Positions 17,104 through 25,417 of a stretch of 64,000 bases of DNA are shown piece after piece. Every line of letters begins with the position of its first letter. Position 1 is the first letter of the stretch. The position numbers and the translations under genes are program-made. A model generated the notes under the pieces. It ran no database searches. It saw nothing but the letters and a program-made list of their open reading frames with translations, and was not told the origin of the DNA. Source of the stretch: Methanoculleus sp. UBA430 (GTDB lineage: Archaea > Halobacteriota > Methanomicrobia > Methanomicrobiales > Methanoculleaceae); NCBI RefSeq assembly GCF_002506585.1, contig NZ_DAXW01000001.1, positions 148,874-212,873 of the forward strand. The letters are read 5' to 3'.

Positions 17104-17176
17104 GCCAGGGTGGGGTAGTCGGTCATCCTAAGGGACTGTGGATCCCTCGACCCGGGTTCGAATCTCGGCCCTGGCC
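17104..17176 (+). tRNA. tRNA-His (anticodon GTG)
   Basis: A 73-nt cloverleaf. The acceptor GCCAGGG pairs with CCCTGGC, the D arm is GGGT/ATCC, the anticodon arm AGGGA-CTGTGGA-TCCCT gives anticodon GTG, and the T arm is CCGGG-TTCGAAT-CTCGG. The discriminator at 73 is C, as required for histidine. The base before position 1 is T, so the extra G-1 that normally pairs with C73 is not encoded. No CCA is encoded. AT-rich promoter sequence lies at 17065-17095 and a TTATTATTT follows the 3' end. Confidence 0.95.
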
Positions 17177-17310
17177 TTATTATTTCTGTTCTGATTCTCT
17201 TCCCGGATAGTTCAATAGCCTCTTTCTGACCTCACCTGCACGGGAGAAGCGTTCACGGCACCAACCCGGGGATCGTAGTCGTTCCGACTCGTCAAACTCA
17301 CCCATAAGAC

Positions 17311-17730
17311 TTATGCGATCCGCTTTCCTGCTGCCTCAAGCCGGGGAGTCTGGTCGTAGATCTCCTCGACCGTGAGGACGACCGCTGCCATCCCCTCTGT
17401 GCGAGTCGCGAACTCCTCAGGGTGTCCGGCCCAGACCTTCCTGTCAAGCGCCGCCGTCACCTCGTCGTCCCTGTGGATCACCACCCTCCCCTTCACCTGG
17501 TACGCGGTGAACGGCGGGGTCCGTTCCCAGACACAGAGCGCGACCGGGTGCCGCATGAGGTTCTCGTAGGTCTGCATGAAATAGAGCTCGCCCCAGACGA
17601 TGGTCTCGGGATCCCTGACCATGACCGACTTCGCCGCGACATTGGGCATCCCGTCGGCCCCGGTGGTCGCGACGGGGACCGAATGCCAGTCTTTGAGGAG
17701 CGCAACGAGGGTATCGGGCATCACTACCAT
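17311..17730 (-). CDS. Pyridoxamine 5'-phosphate oxidase-like flavin-binding protein
   Basis: A 139-residue single-domain split-barrel protein of the PNPOx-like superfamily, which binds FMN, F420 or heme. The pattern VPVATTGADGMPNVAAKSVMV followed by VWGELYFMQTYENLMRHP and VALCVWE is typical of small archaeal FMN-binding members. Full PNPOx residues for pyridoxal synthesis are not evident, so the natural reaction is unknown. ATG at 17730 and 17721 are both possible starts. It stands alone; the 300 bases upstream hold no gene. Confidence 0.78.
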   Translation of the reverse strand: MVVMPDTLVALLKDWHSVPVATTGADGMPNVAAKSVMVRDPETIVWGELYFMQTYENLMRHPVALCVWERTPPFTAYQVKGRVVIHRDDEVTAALDRKVWAGHPEEFATRTEGMAAVVLTVEEIYDQTPRLEAAGKRIA

Positions 17731-18064
17731 GGAGCATCACACCGGAAACGGCTGCGCCATAACACTCTCAGGACCATAAGCAGTCCCGGGGCTGTTCCCC
17801 GGACATGCTCATAGGTGTTCCGGTGCAGCACTTCGCCGGCGTTCCGGGGTCAGGCCACCGGGCCTCCCTTCGCAATCCTGCCCCAGGAGGAGCATCGACA
17901 CCGAGCACGGCGAACGGCATCATGCTCATCTCCCCCGGCAGGCAGCCGCCGGCGGAGGCTGTGCCCCCCTCTTTTTCTCCGCCCGGGGACCCCACAACGA
18001 TCACCGGCAGGAAGACTTATGCATACCCATGACCGCTCACCCCGGTCAGGGAGGCTGACACCAC
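17731..18064. other. Intergenic stretch without a recognisable gene
   Basis: About 330 bases between the divergent PNPOx-like gene and the Nramp-related gene. Short open frames exist on both strands but are Pro/Gly-rich and low in coding character, with no ribosome binding site. I see no tRNA, palindromic operator or repeat. The last 60 bases (TATGCATACCCATG near 18020) may hold the transporter promoter. Confidence 0.4.
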
Positions 18065-19447
18065 ATGGCAGACGAAGACCATACCGTCGTCCCCCCGGCT
18101 CCCCGCGGACGGGAGATCCTCGGATGGATGGGGCCGGCGATCATATGGATGATCTCGGCCATCGCGACCGGCGAACTCCTCTTCACCCCCCGGATAGCCT
18201 CGCTCTACGGCTACTCCGTCCTCTGGACGCTCATCCTTGCGATATTCTTAAAGACCGTGCTCTCCATCGAGATCGGGCGCTACGCGGTCGTGACGGGGGG
18301 ATCGCTCCTCCAGGGGATCAGGAACCTCCCCGGACCGGCGAACTGGGGGATCTGGCTCATCGTGCTCCCCCAGTTCCTCGTTGCGGTCACCACCATCACC
18401 GGGATGGCGGGGGCGGCCGGTTCGGCCGTCATTCTCGCCCTTCCGGGGAGCTTCACGCTCTGGGCGGCCATCGTCCTCTTAGTCTCGCTCGCCCTCGTCT
18501 TCTTCGGCAGGTACCGGGGCGTGGAACTGACGTCGATCGTCATGGCGCTCGCGATCATCGTCGCCCTGGTAACGACCGCGGGCTTCGTCTTCCCCGGCAT
18601 CGCCCCGCTCGCTGCCGGCCTCGTCCCGGCCCTCCCCGAAGACGTCGTCTACGCCGAACTCCTCCCCTGGCTCGGGTTCGTGATGTCCGGGGCCGCGGGC
18701 CTCATATGGTACTCCTACTGGCTCACGGCCCGGGGCTACGGCGCCGCCTACTACACCGTGCACCGGCGAGGCGGGGAGGAGAGGGTCATCGAGGAGGAAG
18801 GGCTGCCGGAGATCGCACACCTCTCCCGGAGCGAGAAGGAGCATATGCAGGACTGGCTCAGGCTGATGACCGTATCCACGGTCATCGCGGCCGGCATCGT
18901 CCTCCTCCTGCTCGTCGCCCTCCTCATCCTGGGTGCGGAGCTCCTCCGGCCGCAGGGCCTCCTCCCCGAGGGCCCGGAAGTGACCGCGGTCCTCTCGGTC
19001 CTCCTCGGCGACGTCTGGGGAGCGCCGGGAACCTGGCTGATGATCCTGGCCGCGTTCTTCGCCTTCTGGAGCACCCTCGTCGCCAACCTCGACGGCTGGA
19101 CCCGGATGCTTGGCCAGGGCTCGATCTTCATCGCCCGCCAGGCAAGAGCGACGGGGCGGTGGGTCTCGATGCGGTTCTACCGCTACGTCTACCTGCTCGG
19201 TCTGATGGGCGTCGTGCCGTTCATCTTCATCCTCGTCCAGCTCGAACCGGTGACCGCCCTCGCCATCGCGGGGATCGTCGAGGCGATCCAGATCCCGGTC
19301 GTCGCCTTCATGACGGTCTACCTGAACCGGCGAACGCTCCCGGTCGAGTTCCGGCCGTCCCTCCCCATCGTGATCCTGACGATCGCCGTCGGGATCTTCT
19401 TTGCGGCGTTCTCGGTATACTACATCGCAACCGAGTTCCTCGCCTGA
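18065..19447 (+). CDS. Nramp-related membrane transporter
   Basis: A 460-residue protein with about eleven hydrophobic helices. The N-terminal ILGWMGPAIIWMISAIATGELLF and the following helices match the Nramp (SLC11) fold of proton-driven divalent metal transporters. The canonical first-helix metal motif DPGN is not present (the segment reads ISAIATGEL), and the MPH motif of helix 6 is also not seen. Substrate is therefore uncertain: related non-canonical groups move other ions or have unknown cargo. A charged cytosolic loop lies at about 235-265. The start is the ATG at 18065 with GGCTGACACC upstream. It is followed, with a separate TATA box, by the LLM enzyme gene. Confidence 0.8.
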   Translation: MADEDHTVVPPAPRGREILGWMGPAIIWMISAIATGELLFTPRIASLYGYSVLWTLILAIFLKTVLSIEIGRYAVVTGGSLLQGIRNLPGPANWGIWLIVLPQFLVAVTTITGMAGAAGSAVILALPGSFTLWAAIVLLVSLALVFFGRYRGVELTSIVMALAIIVALVTTAGFVFPGIAPLAAGLVPALPEDVVYAELLPWLGFVMSGAAGLIWYSYWLTARGYGAAYYTVHRRGGEERVIEEEGLPEIAHLSRSEKEHMQDWLRLMTVSTVIAAGIVLLLLVALLILGAELLRPQGLLPEGPEVTAVLSVLLGDVWGAPGTWLMILAAFFAFWSTLVANLDGWTRMLGQGSIFIARQARATGRWVSMRFYRYVYLLGLMGVVPFIFILVQLEPVTALAIAGIVEAIQIPVVAFMTVYLNRRTLPVEFRPSLPIVILTIAVGIFFAAFSVYYIATEFLA

Positions 19448-19472
19448 ACCCCGAACACGGCCGGGCACCCCC

Positions 19473-19480
19473 TTTTTATA
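19473..19480 (+). promoter_or_regulatory. TATA box for LLM oxidoreductase gene
   Basis: TTTTTATA within CCCCCTTTTTATACCC, about 40 bases before the ATG at 19517. Transcription about 26 bases downstream would leave a short leader containing AGGAGGCG, a strong ribosome binding site. Confidence 0.5.
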
Positions 19481-19516
19481 CCCGGGTGCGCAGTCTACGG
19501 CCGACAGGAGGCGCAC

Positions 19517-20488
19517 ATGAGACAGAACGTGACGATCGGATACCACGCATCCCACGAGCAGTTCCCCCCGGGCATGCTTCTTTCTCTCGCACAGAAGGCC
19601 GAAGACGCCGGGTTTCGGGCGCTCCTCTCTTCGGACCACTTCAACCCCTGGACCCCTGCCCAGGGAGAGAGCGGGTTCGCGTGGTCGTGGCTCGGCGCCG
19701 CTCTCCAGGCGACCTCGCTTCCGGCCGGGGTCGTCTGTGCGCCGGGTTACCGCTACCACCCGGCGATCATCGCCCAGGCGGCGGCGACGCTCGCCGAGAT
19801 GTTTCGCGGCCGGTTCTGGATCGCCGTCGGGAGCGGCCAGGCCCTCAACGAGAGCATCACCGGAGAGGTCTGGCCGGAGAAAGGGGCGAGGAACGCCCGG
19901 CTCCTCGCGGCCGCCACCCTCATGCGGCGGCTCTGGGCGGGGGAGACGGTCACCGCCGATACCCCGGCCCGCACCGTCAACGCCCGCCTCCACACCCGGC
20001 CGGCAGAGCCGCCGCTCCTCGTCGGCGCCGCCCTGACGCCCGCGACCGCGGCATGGGTCGGCGGGTGGGCAGACGGCCTCATCACCGTCGCGATGCCGGA
20101 AGACGAACTTGCGGAGGTCGTCAACGCGTTCCGGCGCGGCGGCGGGGAGGGGAAACCGATGCACCTCAAGGTGGACCTCTCCTACGCGCGAGACGACGGG
20201 GAGGCCCGGAACGGCGCGTGGGACCAGTGGCGGGCGAACGTCTTCCCGGCGACGGTGCTCGAGACCCTCCGGACGCCGGAGCAGTTTGCGGCTATCGGGG
20301 AGTTTGCCGATCCGGCAAAGGTCTTTGAGAAGATCCGCGTCTCCGCGGACCTGGAGAAGCACATCCGGTGGCTCAGGACCGATATCGATCTCGGCTTTAC
20401 GCATCTCTACCTCCACAACGTGAACCGGAGCCAGGTTGAGTTCATCGAGGACTTCGGGCGCGAGGTTCTCCCCGCGCTCTCCGGGTGA
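19517..20488 (+). CDS. LLM-class flavin-dependent oxidoreductase
   Basis: A 323-residue TIM-barrel enzyme of the luciferase-like superfamily, using FMN or coenzyme F420. Family features are the N-terminal TIGYHASHEQFPPGMLLSLA, SSDHFNPW (substrate/cofactor pocket), LGAALQATSLPAGVVCAPGYRYHP and GRFWIAVGSGQALNE. The last is the phosphate-binding GSGxxxNE segment shared with F420-dependent glucose-6-phosphate dehydrogenase-like enzymes. The substrate cannot be read. It is followed 5 bases later by a GH15 gene; the pairing suggests a joint role in sugar oxidation or trehalose/oligosaccharide metabolism, which is inference. Start preceded by AGGAGG. Confidence 0.85.
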   Translation: MRQNVTIGYHASHEQFPPGMLLSLAQKAEDAGFRALLSSDHFNPWTPAQGESGFAWSWLGAALQATSLPAGVVCAPGYRYHPAIIAQAAATLAEMFRGRFWIAVGSGQALNESITGEVWPEKGARNARLLAAATLMRRLWAGETVTADTPARTVNARLHTRPAEPPLLVGAALTPATAAWVGGWADGLITVAMPEDELAEVVNAFRRGGGEGKPMHLKVDLSYARDDGEARNGAWDQWRANVFPATVLETLRTPEQFAAIGEFADPAKVFEKIRVSADLEKHIRWLRTDIDLGFTHLYLHNVNRSQVEFIEDFGREVLPALSG

Positions 20489-20492
20489 CCGC

Positions 20493-22403
20493 ATGGGAGA
20501 CTACAAACCCATCGGCGACTACGCCGTCATCGGCAACCTCAGGACAGCGGCGCTCGTCGGGACCGACGGCTCGATCGACTGGTGCTGTTACCCCTACCTC
20601 GACCGGACAAGCGTCTTTGCCGCCCTGCTCGACGCCCGGCGGGGCGGCAGGTTCAGGGTATCGGTCCCGGGGACCGGGAGCGGGCGGCAGCGGTATGCCG
20701 GGGAGACCAACATCCTCAGGACGGAGTTCTCCGGTGAAACGGGGAAGCTCGTCGTGACCGACCTGATGCCGCTCTTCGGGGATATCGAGGGGCGGGCAGG
20801 TTCGTTCGCCCCGCCCGAACTCTACCGCATCCTTGAGTGCGCCGGCGGAAGCGTGGAGGCGGCGGTGGAGTGGTCGCCCCGGTTCGACTATGCCCGGGGG
20901 ACGACCGGCATCTCGCGGATCCCCGGCGGCTGGTTTGCAACCGACGGGAGAGACGACATGACGCTCTTCGGTATCGAGGAGGCCGGGAAGGTCGAGGAGG
21001 GAGAGGGCGGACACACCCTCCGGGCGGAGATCCCAATGCGGGAAGGCGACCGGCGCGTCCTGATAGCCCGGTGGGGGACCGAAGACCTGACCTACCGGCC
21101 CGACGATGCGGGGTCGGTCGAGGAACAGACCGCGGAGGTCTGGCGGACCTGGGCCTACGGGAGCGGGGCCGGCCGCGCGAGGGAGTGGGCGGGCGACCTC
21201 CTCCCGCTCCTCGTCAGGTCCGAACTTGCCCTCAAACTGCTGACGAACGCCGCGACGGGTGCGATCGCCGCCGCACCGACGACATCGCTCCCGGAGGATA
21301 TCGGGGGCGTGCGGAACTGGGACTACCGCTTTGCCTGGATCCGCGACTCGGCCATGACGGCCCAGGCGCTCATCGCCCTCGGCCACGGGGCGGAGGCGAT
21401 CGAACTTCTCTCCTGGATGGAGCGGGTCTCGGAGATGCAGGCCGGCGAAGGCCGCGGGCTCCGGCTCATGTACAGCATCCACGGGTGGACCGACCTCGAC
21501 GAAGAGGATCTCCTCCACCTTGAGGGCTACCGGGGCTCGCGCCCGGTCAGGATCGGGAACGGCGCCGCCGTCCAGCTGCAACTTGAGATCTACGGCGAGC
21601 TCCTCAACACCGCCTACGAGCTCGCCCGCCGGGGGCACAAACTCCCGGAGAAAGAGATGGCGTTTCTCTCCAGGGTCACCGACGAGGCGTGTTCCCTCTG
21701 GAAAGAGCCCGATTACGGGATCTGGGAGATCCGCAGCGAGCCGCGCCACTACGTCTACTCGAAGGTGATGCTCTGGGTTGCCCTCGACCGGGCGGTCCAC
21801 CTCACCGACCGGTACGGCCTCCGGGGAGACCGGGATCGGTGGGCCCGCAACGCCGCCGCGATCCGGCGGCAGGTCCTCGAACAGGGTTACGATGCGGAGG
21901 TGGGCGCGTTCGTCCAGTCCTACGGCTCAAAGGACCTCGATGCTGCGAACCTCCGCATCCCGCTGCTGGAGTTCCTCCCGTTCGATGACGACCGGGTAGA
22001 GGGGACGATTGATGCGACGATCGAGGGGCTGACGGAGAACGGTCTCGTCTACCGTTACCGGGCTGACGACGGCCTCCCCGGCAGGGAAGGGGCGTTTGGG
22101 CTCTGCACCTTCTGGCTCATCGACTGCCTCGCCCTCTCCGGCCGCATCGATGAGGCCCGGTCGCTCTTTAGCCGGATGGTCGACCGCGCAAACCACGTGG
22201 GGCTCTACCCGGAGCAGTTCGACCCGGCGACGGGAGCGTTCCTGGGGAACTTCCCCCAGGCGTTCACCCACATCGGCCTTATCAACAGCGCCCTCTACAT
22301 AGCCTATGCCGAAGGGAAGCCGATCCCGGGCCACGCCCCCATCGGGACGCCGGAGCACCGTGCGGAGCTCGAAGGGGGCCGTGTTGTGATGATGCCGGTC
22401 TGA
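20493..22403 (+). CDS. Glycoside hydrolase family 15 protein (glucoamylase/trehalase-like)
   Basis: A 636-residue cytosolic protein. The N-terminal beta domain begins KPIGDYAVIGNLRTAALVGTDGSIDW, the usual opening of archaeal and actinobacterial GH15 trehalase-like enzymes. The (alpha/alpha)6 barrel carries NWDYRFAWIRDSAMTAQALI near residue 280 (catalytic region), HGWTDLDEEDL, and GAFGLCTFWLIDCLALSG with further active-site acids. It inverts alpha-glucosidic bonds in trehalose or short maltooligosaccharides; which one is not readable. No signal peptide. The ATG at 20493 is 5 bases after the LLM gene stop, so the two form one transcript. Confidence 0.9.
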   Translation: MGDYKPIGDYAVIGNLRTAALVGTDGSIDWCCYPYLDRTSVFAALLDARRGGRFRVSVPGTGSGRQRYAGETNILRTEFSGETGKLVVTDLMPLFGDIEGRAGSFAPPELYRILECAGGSVEAAVEWSPRFDYARGTTGISRIPGGWFATDGRDDMTLFGIEEAGKVEEGEGGHTLRAEIPMREGDRRVLIARWGTEDLTYRPDDAGSVEEQTAEVWRTWAYGSGAGRAREWAGDLLPLLVRSELALKLLTNAATGAIAAAPTTSLPEDIGGVRNWDYRFAWIRDSAMTAQALIALGHGAEAIELLSWMERVSEMQAGEGRGLRLMYSIHGWTDLDEEDLLHLEGYRGSRPVRIGNGAAVQLQLEIYGELLNTAYELARRGHKLPEKEMAFLSRVTDEACSLWKEPDYGIWEIRSEPRHYVYSKVMLWVALDRAVHLTDRYGLRGDRDRWARNAAAIRRQVLEQGYDAEVGAFVQSYGSKDLDAANLRIPLLEFLPFDDDRVEGTIDATIEGLTENGLVYRYRADDGLPGREGAFGLCTFWLIDCLALSGRIDEARSLFSRMVDRANHVGLYPEQFDPATGAFLGNFPQAFTHIGLINSALYIAYAEGKPIPGHAPIGTPEHRAELEGGRVVMMPV

Positions 22404-22460
22404 AGGGCGAGGCTTCGAAAAACGTCAGGCATAACTATCCCCGGTGCCATATCGCACTCC

Positions 22461-23753
22461 ATGAACAGAGAGAGTATCGGCATACTGCTCCTGGCTTCCC
22501 TCGTCGTGCTCGGCAGCATCGCTGCCGGGTGCATCGATGCGCAGGGAACAACGTCTGCGGACTCCGCCCCACCGGAGGGGCAGGAGCCGCCGGACGACAA
22601 CGGCAGCGTAGCGAAGGGGAACAACCGGTTCGCGTTCGACCTCTACCGGCACCTCGCGGGCTCGCCCGATTCGTCCGGCAGGAACATCTTCTTCTCGCCT
22701 TACAGCATATCATCGGCCCTGGCGATCACCTATGAGGGCGCCCGCGGCACGACCGCCGACGAGATCCGGTCGGTCCTCCACTTCCCGGCGAACAGGACCC
22801 TCATGCGGGAAGGATTTGCCGCGACCGACGCCCGCCTCAACCGCGGGAGCGACAACTACACGCTCCGGACCGCAAACGCCCTCTGGGCGGAGGAGACTTA
22901 TCAGTTCCTCCCGGAGTACGTTGACGCGGCCGCTCAGTGGTACGGGGCGAACGTAACGAACCTCGACTTCAGGAACAACCCCGACGGATCGCGTGCGACC
23001 ATCAACCGGTGGGTGGAGGAACAGACCGAAGAGAAGATCCGCGACCTCCTCCCGGCGGGCTCGATCGATGCGCTGACCCGGCTCGTGATCACGAACGCCA
23101 TCTACTTCAAGGGGACCTGGGCCGAGCAGTTCGACCCGAATGAAACGACGGATGAGGAGTTCAGGGTCGGGCCGAACGAGACCGTGCAGGTCCGGATGAT
23201 GCAGCGGACGGACGAGGACGCGGTCTACCGGTATACAGAGACTGAGACCCTCCAGGCGCTCGAACTCCCGTATACCCACGGCGACGGGACCGGGCTCTCG
23301 ATGCTCGTCCTCCTCCCGAAAGGCGACAACCTGATGGCCGTCGAGGAGAGGCTCGATGCCGATATGGTTGCAGAACTCCGGAATTCGCTGGATTCGCAGA
23401 GGGTCAAAGTCTACTTCCCGAAGTTCACGCTTGAAACTGAGTACAATCTGCCCCCGGCGCTTGCGGCGATGGGGATGCCGACGGCCTTCACCGGTGACGC
23501 CGACCTCTCCGGGATGGACGGGACGCGGGATCTCTTCGTCAGCGATGTCGTCCATAAGGCCTTCGTCGACGTGAACGAGGAGGGGACCGAGGCAGCGGCG
23601 GCGACCGGGGTCGTCGTGAACCTGGTGAGTATGCCGCTCGAAGATACCACCCCTGTCTTCCAGGCGGACCACCCGTTCGTCTTCATGATCGTCGAGGAGG
23701 ACTCCGGCACGATCCTCTTCGCAGGGAGGGTCGCAAACCCGGAGAACTCGTGA
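22461..23753 (+). CDS. Serpin-family protease inhibitor, lipoprotein
   Basis: A 430-residue secreted serpin. Residues 1-24 form a lipoprotein-type signal with lipobox IAAGC. The serpin core runs from NNRFAFDLYRHLAG to PFVFMIVEEDSGTILFAGRV. The hinge EEGTEAAAATGVVV has the small residues required for loop insertion, so it should be an inhibitory serpin trapping a serine or cysteine protease. Alignment of the hinge with alpha-1-antitrypsin places Val at P1 and Ser at P1', pointing to a protease that prefers small hydrophobic residues. Probably tethered outside the membrane. Alone between GH15 and a convergent regulator gene. Confidence 0.92.
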   Translation: MNRESIGILLLASLVVLGSIAAGCIDAQGTTSADSAPPEGQEPPDDNGSVAKGNNRFAFDLYRHLAGSPDSSGRNIFFSPYSISSALAITYEGARGTTADEIRSVLHFPANRTLMREGFAATDARLNRGSDNYTLRTANALWAEETYQFLPEYVDAAAQWYGANVTNLDFRNNPDGSRATINRWVEEQTEEKIRDLLPAGSIDALTRLVITNAIYFKGTWAEQFDPNETTDEEFRVGPNETVQVRMMQRTDEDAVYRYTETETLQALELPYTHGDGTGLSMLVLLPKGDNLMAVEERLDADMVAELRNSLDSQRVKVYFPKFTLETEYNLPPALAAMGMPTAFTGDADLSGMDGTRDLFVSDVVHKAFVDVNEEGTEAAAATGVVVNLVSMPLEDTTPVFQADHPFVFMIVEEDSGTILFAGRVANPENS

Positions 23754-23773
23754 GGGGCGGGACCGATATCCCC

Positions 23774-24529
23774 TCACACCTCCTCGAGCCGCTCGACGAT
23801 CGTCTTCTGCAGATACCCGATGATCGGCATGTCCGACCCGATCACCGCATACCGCCCGGACCCCGCAGTGGCGATGGCGAAAAAATCCCGGCCGTCGACC
23901 AGGATCGCGCACTCATCCCTCCTGAGACCCTCCATCACCGACTCGTTCACCGGCCGGGTGTTCAGGAGTTCCATCACGGTCCCCCTGGCCTCGTAGATCG
24001 GGAGGTTGATATCGGCACATTCCTCCCTCTTCCGCACGACCACGTAGAGGTCGATCTTCCGCTCCAGCGGCTTGATGATGGTGTAATACTTCCGGAGGAA
24101 CTCAGGGTTGTAGCAGAGGACCACCATGCTCCTCTTCACCCGCCGGAAGAGCGCGGAGATATGGTTCTCGATGGCCCACCCGCTCCGGAGGATGAAGAAC
24201 GAGTCCGGGGAAAGGCGCGGTTTGACCGAGAGGTTCTTCAATGCCTCGCGAGTCTCGTCGAGAGTGCGGATATAGTCCTTTTTGAGCCGGTCAAAGACCA
24301 CATCGATGTCGAGCACGTAGTAGGACGCCGGAGAGCCTTCTTCCACACCGATGAACCCCCGCCGGGCCAGATCGTTTAGTATATCGTAGATCCGGCCCCG
24401 GGGAACCCTGCTCATCTCGTGGATGTCCCGTGCGGTCGCCTTCTGCAGCCCGACAAGCGTTGAGTAGACGCTCGCCTCGTACTCGTTCATCCCGAGGGCA
24501 CGGAGCCCGTCGATGATCGCATTCGCCAT
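23774..24529 (-). CDS. TrmB-family transcriptional regulator
   Basis: A 251-residue regulator. The N-terminal winged helix (about 1-75) reads LGMNEYEASVYSTLVGLQKATARDIHEMSRVPRGRIYDILNDL, the TrmB signature. A coiled linker (80-110) leads to a C-terminal effector/PLD-like domain (about 115-251). TrmB proteins sense sugars or metabolites and repress or activate nearby genes. The ATG at 24529 coincides with one arm of a perfect palindrome (24529-24550). It is divergent from the first RND exporter unit, which is a natural target, though 465 bases separate them. Confidence 0.88.
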   Translation of the reverse strand: MANAIIDGLRALGMNEYEASVYSTLVGLQKATARDIHEMSRVPRGRIYDILNDLARRGFIGVEEGSPASYYVLDIDVVFDRLKKDYIRTLDETREALKNLSVKPRLSPDSFFILRSGWAIENHISALFRRVKRSMVVLCYNPEFLRKYYTIIKPLERKIDLYVVVRKREECADINLPIYEARGTVMELLNTRPVNESVMEGLRRDECAILVDGRDFFAIATAGSGRYAVIGSDMPIIGYLQKTIVERLEEV

Positions 24530-24562
24530 TGCAACTTTTTTAAGTTGCAACAGACATATAGG
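24529..24562 (-). promoter_or_regulatory. Palindromic operator and TATA box of the trmB-like gene
   Basis: TTGCAACTT and AAGTTGCAA form a perfect 9+9 inverted repeat with a TTTT spacer at 24529-24550. Directly upstream on the minus strand, CCTATATGTC (about 24553-24562) is a TATA box. The repeat covers the expected start site and the start codon, so a bound regulator would block initiation. This fits negative autoregulation by the TrmB-like protein. Confidence 0.6.
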
Positions 24563-24994
24563 TTGCTGGGGAAGAGATAGATCAGCGAGAGAGGTAACCT
24601 CCTCGCACGACCGTCCCCTGCCGGGAGGCACCGTCAGAGCGCCTGCAGTGAGGACTGGTGAGAACAGCACGCAGAAGCGATACCACCTGAATCGAGAAGA
24701 TCGGATACCGTCGAAACAGAACCGGGAGATCCGTCATAATCATGCCCTGACAGGTATCCGGGGCAGGCCCGGGTGTGGCCGGGCCGCTGCCCGCACAGCA
24801 CCAGAACGTCCTTCCTATCTCAACGCTGATCCCGGGCGAACCCCGCCAGATGATTGGTCCCACAAGATTCCGCGGGGGATCCGACCCCGGAATCGTAGCG
24901 CGGGACAAGCCCTCTCCTGAGTTGCACTAAATTCATGATTGACCCTTCGAAACAACTACTCCGATAAAATAAATCGTTTATAGCGAGGAGAGAC
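24563..24994. other. Long intergenic region upstream of RND unit 1
   Basis: About 430 bases with no supported gene. From about 24913 onward it aligns by eye with the region before the second RND unit (GTTGCACTAAATTCAT here, GTTGCAGTAAGTTCAT at about 27968). It ends in TTATAGCGAGGAGAGACGTG, identical in both copies, with AAATAAATCGTTTATA as probable promoter. The remaining 24563-24912 shows no RNA gene, repeat or homology that I recognise. Confidence 0.4.
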
Positions 24995-25417
24995 GTGAAC
25001 TGCACAACAACGTATACCACAGGGTCCCGTCGCGGCCCCGATGACCCGGTGTGCCGGAGGCCGGCCAGCGGGAACCGTTCCTGCAAGGAACCAGTTTTTG
25101 AGGAGACCGACCAGGTCTGGACCGAGGCCGGGTTTCTCCCGCCCGCAGATTACCGGCGGCTCGTGGCTCTGCTCCACCGTCTTGCCATGGAAGAAGAGGC
25201 CACAGCATCCCTGCTCTCGTCCGTCCTGACGGCAGCGGCGGTGAAGTCCGGTGATGCGGGCCGCGGCTACAGGATCCTCGACCCCGTGAAACTCCGGCGT
25301 ACCGCCGAGGAGTACGGGATCGGAACCGCCCCCGGAGACGAGATCGGGATCGCCCGCGCCGTGACGCTCGCTATCATCGGTGAGTACGGGACAGGCATGA
25401 CGGAGGGGCCTGCATGA
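24995..25417 (+). CDS. Small protein of unknown function coupled to RND exporter 1
   Basis: A 140-residue predicted soluble protein. The start is GTG at 24995 with GAGGAG 5 bases upstream. Four Cys occur in the N-terminal 40 residues. The C-terminal half, from GYRILDPVKLRRTAEEYGIG to AVTLAIIGEYGT, weakly recalls the segment after the cluster-binding Cys in CooS-type carbon monoxide dehydrogenases; I would not rely on that. Its TGA overlaps the ATG of the exporter (ATGA), so translation is coupled. A shortened relative precedes the second exporter, which suggests the position matters more than the full protein. Confidence 0.6.
   Translation: MNCTTTYTTGSRRGPDDPVCRRPASGNRSCKEPVFEETDQVWTEAGFLPPADYRRLVALLHRLAMEEEATASLLSSVLTAAAVKSGDAGRGYRILDPVKLRRTAEEYGIGTAPGDEIGIARAVTLAIIGEYGTGMTEGPA

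Noticed and set aside
17768..18032. Small ORFs on both strands between the PNPOx-like and Nramp-related genes
   Set aside because: Pro/Gly-rich, no start signals, overlapping on opposite strands and no resemblance to known proteins.
18479..20494. Long open frames on the minus strand across the Nramp, LLM and other genes (for example 18479-20494)
   Set aside because: They are mirror frames of GC-rich genes, full of Arg, Asp, Gly and Pro, with no motif or ribosome binding site, and the opposite strand encodes recognisable proteins.
24995..25417. Fragment of a CooS-type carbon monoxide dehydrogenase
   Set aside because: Similarity of RILDPVKLRRTAEEYGI is short and weak, cluster-binding Cys patterns are missing, and the ORF is coupled to the exporter instead.
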